From Actinomyces gaoshouyii (GTDB taxonomy: Bacteria > Actinomycetota > Actinomycetes > Actinomycetales > Actinomycetaceae), in contig NZ_MVIV01000003.1 in assembly GCF_002072175.1 (NCBI RefSeq), positions 124,001 to 188,000 of the forward strand: a stretch of 64,000 bases of DNA, in the 5' to 3' direction. The notes under the pieces were generated by a model. It saw nothing but the letters and a program-made list of their open reading frames with translations. It did no database searches and was not told where the DNA came from. A program made the position numbers and the translations under genes. Below are positions 35,302 through 43,644 of the stretch, in pieces (position 1 is the first letter of the stretch; each line of letters opens with the position of its first letter).

Positions 35302-36219
35302 ATGGCCCACGACCATTCTGGCGGCAAGGCGATCATCGCGGCGCTGGCCGCCAACGTCGGCATCGCCGTCACCAAGGCCGTCGCCTGGCTGCTCACCGGC
35401 TCATCGTCGATGCTCGCCGAGTCGGTCCACTCCCTGGCGGACTCCGGCAATCAGGCGATCCTCCTCCTCGGCGGCAGGCGGGCCAAGCGGCAGGCCGATG
35501 AGCAGCACCAGTTCGGCTACGGGCGCTCCCGCTACCTCGCGGCGTTCATCGTCTCGATCGTCCTGTTCACCCTGGGCGGCCTGTTCGCCCTGTACGAAGC
35601 CTGGGAGAAGTTCAGTCATCCGCACGCCATCGACTCCTGGCTCTGGGTGCCGGTGGCCGTCCTCGTGGTGTCGATCGGCCTGGAGAGCTTCAGCCTGCGC
35701 ACCGCGCTGCACGAGGCGCACGCCGCCCGCGGGAGGCGCAGCCTGCTCGGCTACATCCGCGATTCCCGCTCCCCGGAGGTCCCCCTGGTCCTCCTGGAGG
35801 ACATCGGCGCGCTGGTCGGCCTCGTCCTCGCCCTGGGGGGCGTGTCGATGACGCTGCTGACCGGTGACGGGCGGTGGGATGCGATCGGATCGGCATCCAT
35901 CGGCCTGCTGCTCGTCGTCATCGCCCTGTTCCTGGCTCTCGAGATGTCCTCCCTGCTGCTGGGGGAGTCGGCGGCGCCCGAGCACCGCGACGCCATCCTC
36001 GCGGCGATCCCTGGCGGGGCCCTGGACTCCGTGGTCTACCTGCGCACCATCCACACGGGGCCTGAGACCCTCCTCGTGGCGGCCAAGGTGGCCGTGCCCA
36101 CCGAGGCGACGGGCATGGAGATCGCAGAGTCGATCGACGCCGCCGAGGCACGGGTGCGCGAGGCACTACCGGGTCTGAGCGCCACGATCTTCCTCGAGCC
36201 CGACATCCGCCGCGCCTGA
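35302..36219 (+). CDS. cation diffusion facilitator family metal transporter
   Basis: This 305-residue protein exports divalent metals such as zinc in exchange for protons. It has about six membrane segments: the first pair carry AESVHSLADSGNQ, whose His/Asp/Asn set is the metal-binding site, and LEDIGALVGLVLAL in the fifth segment carries the second Glu-Asp. The C-terminal domain (about 210-305) is the cytoplasmic ferredoxin-like dimerisation domain. The pattern with ED instead of HxxxD resembles the SLC30A9-like branch. The start at 35302 follows AAGGAGG, but an upstream in-frame ATG at 35260 could be used by a leaderless transcript, adding 14 residues. Confidence 0.9.
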   Translation: MAHDHSGGKAIIAALAANVGIAVTKAVAWLLTGSSSMLAESVHSLADSGNQAILLLGGRRAKRQADEQHQFGYGRSRYLAAFIVSIVLFTLGGLFALYEAWEKFSHPHAIDSWLWVPVAVLVVSIGLESFSLRTALHEAHAARGRRSLLGYIRDSRSPEVPLVLLEDIGALVGLVLALGGVSMTLLTGDGRWDAIGSASIGLLLVVIALFLALEMSSLLLGESAAPEHRDAILAAIPGGALDSVVYLRTIHTGPETLLVAAKVAVPTEATGMEIAESIDAAEARVREALPGLSATIFLEPDIRRA

Positions 36220-36246
36220 GCCGCGCGCCCCGGGCCGCGATGGGAA

Positions 36247-36298
36247 GGGCCGCCCCTCGGCGGCTCGCTGCTCCGACTCGGCGCGAACCGGGCGGCCC
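36247..36298. terminator. inverted repeat between convergent CDF gene and pcrA
   Basis: GGGCCGCCC (36247-36255) pairs with GGGCGGCCC (36290-36298); the 34-base loop can fold further through GGCG/CGCC. It lies between two convergent 3' ends and is probably a bidirectional terminator. Confidence 0.5.
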
Positions 36299-36337
36299 CG
36301 GCGGTGAGCCATGAGCAGAGGCGGGATGGGGATCCGA

Positions 36338-39265
36338 TCAGGCCTTGGCCAGGGGCGCCAGGCGCAGCATGAGGCGCTTGACGGCGCGGGCGCCGTCAAT
36401 GGTGAACTCGACGCGGGCGACCTTCGAACGCCCCTTGCCCTCCAGGGCGACCACGGTGCCGACGCCGTAGGAGTCGTGGCGCACGCTGTCTCCCACGCGC
36501 AGGCCCTGGACGGCCGCGGGCAGTTCCTCCTCCCCGCCACTGCCCGAGGACCTCCCGCTGCCATCCAGGCGGACCGGAGCGGATCCCTTCTTCGCGGCGG
36601 CGCGCTTGGCGGCCCGGTCCTTGGCGGTCTCCACGCGCCCGATCTTGCCGGTACGCGCGGGACGGGCACCGATCGGGGGCGCGAAATCGTCGTCGTCGGA
36701 GTGCCAGGAGCCTCGAGAGCGGGAGCCCCTGCGGCCGCTCCCCTCATCCCCCCAACTGCTCCCCCAGCCGGTGCCGCCCCCGCGCAGGGCTTCCATGGAG
36801 GATGCCAGGCGCTTCCAGTCCATGGTCTCGGGCGGGATGTCGTCGAGGAAGCGGGAGGCGGGCATGGCGGTGGCCTGCCCCCAGGCGGAGCGCACGGCGG
36901 CGCGGGTGACGTAGAGCCGCTCACGCGCGCGGGTGAGGGCAACGTAGGCCAGGCGCCGCTCCTCGGCGAGCTCGGAGTCCTCGGCCAGGGCCCGGGAGTG
37001 CGGGAAGGTGCCGTCCTCCATGCCGGTGACGAAGACGACCGGGAACTCCAGGCCCTTGGCGGTGTGGACAGTCATGAGGGTGATCTGGCCGGCCTCGGCG
37101 GCCTCATGGGCCTGCGCCGCCTCCTCCTCGCCGACGGCGCCCCCGGCGGAGGGAAGCTGGTCGGAATCGGCGACGAGGCTGACGCGCTCCAGGAAGTCGG
37201 CGAGGCTCCCCTCGGGATTCGCGGCCTGGAAATCGGCGGCCACGGAGTGGAGCTCGGCGAGGTTCTCCACGCGGGTGGCGTCCTGGGGATCGTCGGAGGC
37301 GCGCAGCTCGGCGAGGTATCCGGAGGCGTCGAGGGCGGAGTCGAGGACATCGGCGACGCCATCGCCCGAGGCCTGCTGATGGCGCAGGCCCTCGAGGAGC
37401 TCGTGGAAGCGGGTGACCTGGGCTCGGGCGCGGGTGGCCAGACCCTCGACCTCCGGGGCTCCCTGCGCCTCGGTCTCGCTCTGGCCCGGGCGGGGCGCTC
37501 CGGCCGCGTCGGCGATGGCGTCGGAGAAGGACACGTGATGGCGGGCGCCGTGCTCGGCGAGAGCTGCCTCGGCCTTCTCCCCCAGCCCGCGCTTGGGGAC
37601 GTTGAGGATGCGGCGCAGGGAGACGTCGTCGTCCGGGTTGTCCACGGCGCGCAGGTAGGCGATGGCGTCCTTGATCTCGCGTCGCTCGTAAAAGCGAGTG
37701 CCGCCGATGACCTTGTAGGGCTGGCCGGCACGGATGAAGACCTCCTCCAGGGCGCGGGACTGGGCGTTGGTGCGGTAGAAGACCGCGATGTCCCGGGGCC
37801 TCACCCCGTGCTCGTCGGCGAGGCGGTCGATCTCGGAGGAGATCCAGCGGGCCTCGTCGTGCTCGGAGTCGGCCACGTAGCCGGTGATGGGGGCGCCGGG
37901 GCCGGAGTCGGTGAAGAGATTCTTGGGGCGGCGCCCGGTGTTGCGCGAGATGACGGCGTTGGCGGCGTCGAGGATGTTCTGGGTGGAGCGGTAGTTCTGC
38001 TCCAGCAGGATGGTGCGGGCGGACGGGTAGTCCTGCTCGAACTCCTCGATGTTGCGGATGGTGGCGCCGCGGAAGGCGTAGATGGACTGGTCGGAGTCCC
38101 CCACGACGGTCAGCTCGGCCGGCGGGAGCGCCGAGCCCTCCCCGGAGGTGCCGGGGCCGCCGACGAGCTCGCGCACGAGGACGTACTGGGCGTGATTGGT
38201 GTCCTGGTACTCGTCGACGAGGATGTGGCGGAAACGGCGCCGGTACATCTCCGCCACCGCGGGCTTGGCCTGGAACAGCTGGACCGTGCGCATGATGAGG
38301 TCGTCGAAGTCCAGGGCGTTGGCGGCGGCCAGGCGCGAGGCGTAGGCGGTGTAGACCTCGGCGAGATAGCGCTCGAAGGGATTGGTGGTCACCGCCTTCT
38401 CCGCGTACTCCGCGGGGGTGACGAGCTCGTTCTTGAGGTCGGAGATGCGGTGGGCGAAGGCCTTGGGGGTGAAGCGCTTGGGGTCGATGCCCAGCTCGCG
38501 CACGATGAGGGTGACCAGCCGCGTGGAGTCGGCGGCGTCGTAGATGGAGAAGGTGGAGCGCAGGCCGGCGGCCTCGTGCTCGCGGCGCAGGATGCGCACG
38601 CAGGCGGAGTGGAAGGTGGAGACCCACATGCGCCCTCCGGCGGGTCCGACGAGCGCGGTGACCCGCTCGCGCATCTCAGCCGCGGCCTTGTTGGTGAAGG
38701 TGATCGCGAGGATCTCGCCGGGGCGGGCCCGGCCGGTGGCCAGCAGGTGGGCGATGCGGTGGGTCAGGACGCGGGTCTTGCCGCTCCCGGCGCCGGCAAT
38801 GATGAGCAGAGGGGCGCCGGCGTGGGTAACAGCGGCCGCCTGGGCGGGGTTGAGGCCCGCGATGAGCCCGTCCGGGCTTCCGACGGCGAGGGGGGAGTCC
38901 CAGGCCCGGGCGCCCCGGGCGCGGGAAGCGGAGGTGAGCCCGCCCTCAGCGGCCGCGCGGGCGTCCTCGGCGCCCGCCTGGGCGCGGGCGACGAGGTCGG
39001 TGATCTCGGCCTGGCGATCCTCCCAGGTGGGGGCGACGGCGTCGGCATCCTCCGGAGGGATGGCCTCCTCGGGGTCCGGCGCGGCGTCGTCAGGGGGTTC
39101 GACGCCGACCCAGGAGGCATCGCCATCCCAGCCGTCCCAGCCCGAGGCGCTGGGGGTGAGGGAGGGCAGGGCGGCCTCGGCCGGGGGGCGGGGGCCCCGC
39201 CCGGGACCCGCCGTGGCGCCGGGCATAGCCAGGCCGGAGAAGAGGGTGTTCGTCGCGTAGCTCAT
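36338..39265 (-). CDS. pcrA: ATP-dependent DNA helicase PcrA/UvrD
   Basis: PcrA unwinds DNA in nucleotide excision and mismatch-type repair and clears RecA or stalled polymerases. The 975-residue protein has superfamily 1 motifs in order: GLNPAQAAAV (Q motif), AGAGSGKTRVL (Walker A), ITFTNKAAAEM, VDEYQDTN (DExx), GDSDQSIYAFRGA, EQNYRS, and late VHTAKGLEFPVVF and YVALTRARERLYV. The first 140 residues are acidic and poorly conserved; the last 200 include a Gly/Arg/Ser-rich linker and a C-terminal Tudor-like end with VGDSVRHDSYGVGTV that contacts RNA polymerase in PcrA. The start at ATG 39265 follows a TAGGCT box with almost no leader. Confidence 0.94.
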   Translation of the reverse strand: MSYATNTLFSGLAMPGATAGPGRGPRPPAEAALPSLTPSASGWDGWDGDASWVGVEPPDDAAPDPEEAIPPEDADAVAPTWEDRQAEITDLVARAQAGAEDARAAAEGGLTSASRARGARAWDSPLAVGSPDGLIAGLNPAQAAAVTHAGAPLLIIAGAGSGKTRVLTHRIAHLLATGRARPGEILAITFTNKAAAEMRERVTALVGPAGGRMWVSTFHSACVRILRREHEAAGLRSTFSIYDAADSTRLVTLIVRELGIDPKRFTPKAFAHRISDLKNELVTPAEYAEKAVTTNPFERYLAEVYTAYASRLAAANALDFDDLIMRTVQLFQAKPAVAEMYRRRFRHILVDEYQDTNHAQYVLVRELVGGPGTSGEGSALPPAELTVVGDSDQSIYAFRGATIRNIEEFEQDYPSARTILLEQNYRSTQNILDAANAVISRNTGRRPKNLFTDSGPGAPITGYVADSEHDEARWISSEIDRLADEHGVRPRDIAVFYRTNAQSRALEEVFIRAGQPYKVIGGTRFYERREIKDAIAYLRAVDNPDDDVSLRRILNVPKRGLGEKAEAALAEHGARHHVSFSDAIADAAGAPRPGQSETEAQGAPEVEGLATRARAQVTRFHELLEGLRHQQASGDGVADVLDSALDASGYLAELRASDDPQDATRVENLAELHSVAADFQAANPEGSLADFLERVSLVADSDQLPSAGGAVGEEEAAQAHEAAEAGQITLMTVHTAKGLEFPVVFVTGMEDGTFPHSRALAEDSELAEERRLAYVALTRARERLYVTRAAVRSAWGQATAMPASRFLDDIPPETMDWKRLASSMEALRGGGTGWGSSWGDEGSGRRGSRSRGSWHSDDDDFAPPIGARPARTGKIGRVETAKDRAAKRAAAKKGSAPVRLDGSGRSSGSGGEEELPAAVQGLRVGDSVRHDSYGVGTVVALEGKGRSKVARVEFTIDGARAVKRLMLRLAPLAKA

Positions 39266-39379
39266 CGTGGGCACTAGCCTAGGCCAGGGCACTGGCATGA
39301 ATCGGGCGCGCCCGCCGCGGTCGGCCTCTCAGGGCCACGGCGGTGCTCGGCGCTCCGTCGTCGACGGCGGCGAGGCTGC

Positions 39380-39408
39380 GGGGGTGGGGCCGTGATGGCC
39401 CCGCCCCC
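39380..39408 (-). terminator. terminator after the small LAXTG gene
   Basis: GGGGGTGGGGCC and GGCCCCGCCCCC pair over 12 bases (one G-U) around GTGAT, about 55 bases beyond the stop codon. Confidence 0.6.
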
Positions 39409-39462
39409 GACGAGAGCCGACTGATCAGGGATGAGCGGCGATGGTCAACCGGGTCGCCGCGC

Positions 39463-39816
39463 TCAGGCGCGGCGGGAGGCGGCCCGCAGGACGATGCCGG
39501 CTGTCACGAGCCCGATGGCGAGGATGCCGAGGATCGTGGAAGCGCCCGTCCTGGCCAGGGAACCGGACTGGGAAGCGGCGGAGCCGGCCGGGACACCGGC
39601 GCTGGCGGTGGGGCTCAGGGCCGAGGCGACGGCTGTGGCGGACGTGGCCGCTTGAGTGGCAGTGGCCGCGGGGGTCGCGCTGGGGACGGTGGAGGCGCTC
39701 GGCGTCGCCGAGGCGGAGGGCTCCGCGGACGGGGCAGCGATGCTCGGAGCGGCCATGAGGCCGAGGGAGAGGATGGCGGCGGCACCACCGGCGGCAAGAC
39801 GGGAAGGCTTGCTCAT
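39463..39816 (-). CDS. small LAXTG-anchored Ala/Ser/Thr-rich protein
   Basis: The 117-residue product has a signal peptide (basic start, hydrophobic core, likely cut near residue 27), then about 60 residues made almost only of Ala, Ser, Thr, Pro and Val without a globular signature, then LARTG with a hydrophobic segment and basic tail. This is a second sortase E type sorting signal in the window, after the one at 7725. It looks like a short wall-anchored stalk or spacer; no partner is encoded beside it. The start is fixed by GAAGGATCC and the sequence composition leaves little doubt about coding strand. Confidence 0.75.
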   Translation of the reverse strand: MSKPSRLAAGGAAAILSLGLMAAPSIAAPSAEPSASATPSASTVPSATPAATATQAATSATAVASALSPTASAGVPAGSAASQSGSLARTGASTILGILAIGLVTAGIVLRAASRRA

Positions 39817-40383
39817 TCTGGGATCCTTCGATTCAGGGAATATAGGGTAGCAGCATCCTACGGCCGTCCGAGCCCCGCCGGCCCGCTCGTGCGCCCGCGG
39901 CCATCATTGATGCCAAGACGTCACCTGCGGCGCGCGCTGACTCGCCGCGACGGGCCCGGGTCACAGGTGCTCGCGCGCCCGGGTTCCCAGGGACTCGAGG
40001 ACCTCGAGGAGCTCCTTGACCAAGGCTTCATCGGCCGCTTGAGCGGCGGCCGAGGCGGGCTACGCCGATCAGGCCCATATGCGTCGGGAATTCGCGCCCC
40101 TGGTGGGCGTGAGCCCGACCCGGATCGCGTCTCAGCACGCTCAGAACGCGACGCACCCATCCAGTTCTGCATGATTCCATCGTTTTCCAGAATCGACGTC
40201 GGCTGCGAGAAGCAAAGCCTTGAAATCATGCGATTGCCCGTCTCCACGCGAGATGTTGAGCATGCCGATTGTCAGTGCCACGGGCAGAACGCTACATAGG
40301 CGGGTCGGAGCTCATCTTGGATGGAACGGCCCGGCGCGGGCGACCGCATCCCGCTCTAGGATTCAACCGGATTGACTCATATC
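39817..40383. other. 570-base non-coding/decayed stretch
   Basis: Upstream of the LAXTG gene lies its promoter area (TACCCTATATT on the minus strand about 30-40 bases before the start). Beyond that, only a fragment of an AraC regulator (40043-40174) and a TAGGAT box at 40357-40362 before the next gene are recognisable. The rest holds no gene that I can support. Confidence 0.5.
40043..40174 (+). pseudogene. AraC family regulator, C-terminal fragment
   Basis: The frame reads AEAGYADQAHMRREF followed by GVSPTRI, which is the second helix-turn-helix of AraC proteins (consensus GFADQAHFxREFRRxxGxSPxxYR), and ends at a stop codon. Upstream the frame is closed at 40040, so only about 40 residues of what should be a 280-residue protein remain. 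Confidence 0.6.
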
Positions 40384-40617
40384 ATGACCATTCAGATCGC
40401 TGTCCGACTGCCTGATGACGTCGTCTCATTCCTCGACGAGGCTGTCGCCCGGGGTGAGGCACCGAGTCGAGCCGCCGTGGTCATCCAGGCGCTCGAGCGC
40501 GAGCGCCGAGAGCGAGCCGCGGCCGAGGACGCGCGCATCCTCACGGAGATCGGCCCACAGGACGACCTGGACAACCTCGTCGAGTGCACCGCCAGGACCA
40601 CTCATGTCGAGGACTGA
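40384..40617 (+). CDS. ribbon-helix-helix antitoxin-like protein (orphan)
   Basis: The 77-residue product starts MTIQIAVRLPDDVVSFLDEAV, a typical ribbon-helix-helix DNA-binding start, followed by a helical region rich in Glu and Arg and an acidic C-terminus that could bind a toxin. It resembles MazE/VapB-type antitoxins. A TAGGAT box ends 21 bases before the ATG; a TTG at 40372 in the same frame is an alternative start. No toxin ORF follows; the next recognisable sequence is the broken fructosamine-kinase gene. It may be an orphan left by loss of its toxin. Confidence 0.6.
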   Translation: MTIQIAVRLPDDVVSFLDEAVARGEAPSRAAVVIQALERERRERAAAEDARILTEIGPQDDLDNLVECTARTTHVED

Positions 40618-40753
40618 GCCTTTCTCACCATCGATAAGGAACCGGCACTCGCCCAGGCTCTCATCCTCGCCTTCGATCTCGACATCTCCCTCCCAGGACG
40701 CATCTGACCTGACAGCAACCCGACGCACCCGCACCCGTGCGAGGCTTGCCCCC

Positions 40754-41691
40754 ATGAGCAGCCGGTCCGACGCCGTCGTCCGCAAGCCCGACTCCTTCGC
40801 CGGGGCCACCCGCCTGGAGGCGCAGTGTCTTGACTGGCCGGCCGAGGCCATGCCCGACGGCGGTGCGCACGTCGTGCCGGTCAGGGTCGGCGACGGCTGG
40901 ATCGAGGAGCCCCGTCTGAGCGCTGGGCGGGTGACACCCGGCGCGGCCAGGGCTTTCGGGCGGGCACTGGCGGTCACGCACGCCGCCGGTGCGCCTGCCT
41001 TCGGGGCGGCCCCTCCCGGTTGAGACAGGAGCACCCGCATGGGGCGCTCCGACATCCGCCTGCGCCCGCACGCCCCCGAGGCACCGCGGGACGAGCCCCG
41101 CCCCTGGGGCGTGTTCTACGCCGAGGACCGCATCGCGCCCTACATCGGCCCGGGGCGGGATGCGGGTTCGCTCCCCACAACGAGGCCGGGCTCATTGAGC
41201 GGGTTTATGCGCGCCTGGCCGAAGGCGACTTCGATGCCCCGCAGCCCGAGCTCACCCGCCGCCGGGCCGAGCAGCGCGGGCAGCGGATCGCCGTCGCCCG
41301 CACCCACGGGGACCTGTGGACCGGCAACGTCCTGTGGGCGCCAGCCGTCCAGGTGGCCTCCTGGGCGCCCGCCTCAGCGGGTCGCGGACCGTGCGGTGAG
41401 GTCGGTGAGCGCCCGGGCGCTGGCGCGCAACGGGGGCTCGACGTCGTCGGCGTGCTCATCGACCCGATGGCGCACGGTGCCCACGCCGAGACGGACCTGG
41501 CGGCGCTGGGGGTCTTCAGCCAGCCGCACCTGGACCAGATCTACGCCGGTTACGACGAGGTCTCCGCCCTGGCCGACGGCTGGCGGGAGAGGGTGGGGCT
41601 GCACCAGCTGCACATGCTCATGATCCACGTCTTCCTCTTCGGCGGCGACTACGGGCCCCAGGCGGCCGCACTCGCACGCCGCTACGCCTGA
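40754..41691 (+). pseudogene. fructosamine kinase family pseudogene
   Basis: Functional relatives of about 270 residues phosphorylate glycated proteins or ribulosamines. Here the coding pieces lie in order but broken. Piece 1 (from ATG 40754) reads VRKPDSFAGATRLEAQ and continues to FGAAPPG, then hits TGA at 41021 where the family has Trp (PPGWD). Piece 2 continues in the same frame to PWGVFYAEDRIAPYIG near 41155, then the frame shifts. Piece 3 in another frame carries ARTHGDLWTGNVLW, DPMAHGAHAETDLA and HVFLFGGDYG to the stop at 41691, with an extra insert of about 35 residues after the HGDLW motif. At least one nonsense and one frameshift change are needed, so it is inactive. Confidence 0.75.
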
Positions 41692-41702
41692 CGTCCAGGG
41701 CT

Positions 41703-41735
41703 GAGTGCCGGCGCCATTGCTCAGCGCCGGCGCTC
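41703..41735. terminator. hairpin between the pseudogene and the NmrA-like gene
   Basis: GAGTGCCGGCGC pairs with GCGCCGGCGCTC (one G-U) around a 9-base loop; the right arm runs into the stop codon of the minus-strand gene. Likely bidirectional terminator. Confidence 0.55.
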
Positions 41736-42480
41736 AGCGTCGGGCGAGGTCGTCCTGGACGCGCTGCGGCTCCTGGGCCAGCGGCACGTTGTTGGTGTCG
41801 AGCACGCCGTCGAGGCCGCCGGCCTCGTCCGCGCGCGTCGCGGCGAACAGGGCCTCGAAGTCGGTGACGGGGGCTCCGGCCCTGCTGAAGACCTCCACGG
41901 TGCGACGGGCGCCGGAGGGATTGAGCGCTCCCTCCAGGAGCACCTGGGCGATGTGGCGCCGGTCGACTCCGGGCTGCCCGGTGACCAGGTCGCCCTGCCG
42001 CAGGTCGATCTGGTGGTCGGCGGGACCCTGGTAGTCGAACCAGCCGGGGCGCACGATTGTGTAGGGGTGGCCGGAGGCGCGCACGAGCCGCTCGGCGCGG
42101 CGCTTCCACTCCACGAACTCGTAGTTGCTGGCGCTGGCGCCGGCGGAGTGGCTTGTGTTCATCGCCGTCATGAGGCTGATGTGGGTGTCGCAGTCCCCGA
42201 GCGCCTCCAGCAGCGCCGGGATGACGGCGTAGAAGTTGTTCTCGCCGTCACTGTCGCCGCCGTGGGTGAGGATGACGGCGTCCACGTCCGCGACGAGCGG
42301 ACGCAGCGCGTCGGCGTCGGCGGGCGCCGCCTCGACGATCTCGGCGCCGTCAGGCAGGGATCGGCGCGCCCGCTGGGCGTTGCGGGTCTGGGCCTTGACG
42401 GTGTGGCCGCGTTGGAGGGCCTCGTCGACGACGACGCGTCCGACTTTTCCGGTTGATCCGATCACCAGGACAGTGGTCAT
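41734..42480 (-). CDS. NmrA-like NAD(P)-binding SDR protein
   Basis: The 248-residue protein is an atypical short-chain dehydrogenase. The dinucleotide-binding loop GSTGKVG is at 8-14 of the N-terminal Rossmann fold, and VILTHGG, a serine-containing ISLMTAM and FVEWKRRAERLVRASGHPYTIVRPG follow in the order usual for NmrA/atypical SDRs that sense NADP or reduce small quinones. The catalytic YxxxK is replaced by EFVEWKR, so activity is doubtful and a regulatory or sensory function is possible. It stands alone on its strand in an accessory patch. No closer function is claimed. Confidence 0.8.
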   Translation of the reverse strand: MTTVLVIGSTGKVGRVVVDEALQRGHTVKAQTRNAQRARRSLPDGAEIVEAAPADADALRPLVADVDAVILTHGGDSDGENNFYAVIPALLEALGDCDTHISLMTAMNTSHSAGASASNYEFVEWKRRAERLVRASGHPYTIVRPGWFDYQGPADHQIDLRQGDLVTGQPGVDRRHIAQVLLEGALNPSGARRTVEVFSRAGAPVTDFEALFAATRADEAGGLDGVLDTNNVPLAQEPQRVQDDLARR

Positions 42481-42735
42481 GTGGCAGCTCCGTTCAGAAG
42501 GGTTCGGCTGGGTAGCGACGGCGGTACTGATCGATCACGCGGGTCAGCCGTCGTCCGCTGCGCAAGAAGTCTGCCCGGTGGCCGCGGAATCAGCCAGGGC
42601 CCACCGGTACCCCGATGCCAGGGCCGGTCTGCTTCGGCGCGGCGACTTGGGCGAGGACGTGGAACTGACGTGCACTCCTGGTCGCCTGCTGGCACAGGAC
42701 TGAGGGACCTTGCCCCACGTCCAGGAGGCGAGCAG

Positions 42736-42741
42736 TAGGAT
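42736..42741 (+). promoter_or_regulatory. -10 box of a leaderless SUMF1-domain gene transcript
   Basis: TAGGAT is followed after six bases by the GTG at 42748; there is no ribosome site. Transcription would start on or next to the start codon. Confidence 0.55.
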
Positions 42742-42747
42742 CCAGCC

Positions 42748-43485
42748 GTGGGATACACGATAGGTGAGATGCGGCGCCTTCCCCATGGAGCCGTTGAGCT
42801 CCACGATGCGCGTCGCGGCACCCGCCGCACTGTCACTCTGGAGTCCTTCGCCATCTCCTGCTCCGCGCTTGTTTCAGACGGGGTTGACCGGCCAGTCAGC
42901 AGCGTGACCTGGCTGGAAGCCATTCGACTGTGCAACCGATTGTCCGCTGCCCATGGTCTGCAACCCACATACGCCATTAACGATCAACAGGTGCACTGGA
43001 GTGTGCGGGCGAACGGGTTCAGGCTGCCGACCGAGGCCGAGTGGGAGTATGCATGCCGCGCGGGAACGACCGGCGCTCATTACGGAGACCTGCGGAAGAT
43101 CGCGTGGACCTCGCTCGATAACGTCGACGAGCCGCAACCCGTGAGGCAGAAGCAACCCAACGCCTTCGGCATGTACGACATGCTCGGCAATGTGTGGGAG
43201 TGGTGCTGGGACTATCTTGACCCCGGCCGCTATGGCGACTACATGGTTTTCCGCGGCGGAAGCTGGGCGGACCCTCCGTGGAGCGTCAGGGCTTCAGCGC
43301 GCCGGGGCAGTGCACCCGACGCCGTCGTCGACGGCACGGGGCTGAGGCTCGCGCAAGGCCCTGTCGGCACGAGTGGTGTGGATGAAGCGCAGGGATGGTC
43401 AGCGGACCAGGATCGTGCCAGGGCCTCCATCGGCGGTCCGTTACCCGCGGGTTGGACGCCGCTGCGCGCGCTGGCGGCCAGATGA
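42748..43485 (+). CDS. SUMF1/formylglycine-generating-enzyme-like domain protein
   Basis: The 245-residue product has the FGE-sulfatase fold: WLEAIRLCNRLSAAHGLQPTY, RLPTEAEWEYACRAGTTG, PNAFGMYDMLGNVWEWCWDY and FRGGSWADPP all fit the family consensus, ending GLRLAQ at the usual domain end. The pair of cysteines near the domain end that true FGE uses for copper binding and catalysis is missing (Ala and Ser there), so it is probably not a sulfatase activator. SUMF1 domains of this kind also occur as binding modules. About 55 residues follow the domain end. Codon use and lower GC differ a little from neighbours. It is flanked by unrelated accessory genes. Confidence 0.8.
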   Translation: MGYTIGEMRRLPHGAVELHDARRGTRRTVTLESFAISCSALVSDGVDRPVSSVTWLEAIRLCNRLSAAHGLQPTYAINDQQVHWSVRANGFRLPTEAEWEYACRAGTTGAHYGDLRKIAWTSLDNVDEPQPVRQKQPNAFGMYDMLGNVWEWCWDYLDPGRYGDYMVFRGGSWADPPWSVRASARRGSAPDAVVDGTGLRLAQGPVGTSGVDEAQGWSADQDRARASIGGPLPAGWTPLRALAAR

Positions 43486-43644
43486 TTGACAGGACCAACG
43501 GCGGGAGGTGGATCTGACGATGTTCCGCCTGCCGGACATGGCACTCTCAAGGTCAACGAGGATGTCGATGGCCGACTGTTGACCGGCATCGCCCCGCGCG
43601 ACCGAGTCGAACAGCCGCGGGGTCGGAGGCACCGAAGGGACGGT

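Noticed and set aside
42544-42712. Possible iron-sulfur style CPVAAES peptide (QEVCPVAAESARAH) resembling epoxyqueuosine reductase
   Set aside because: Only one short motif, without the remaining cysteines or the catalytic domain; a chance match is more likely.
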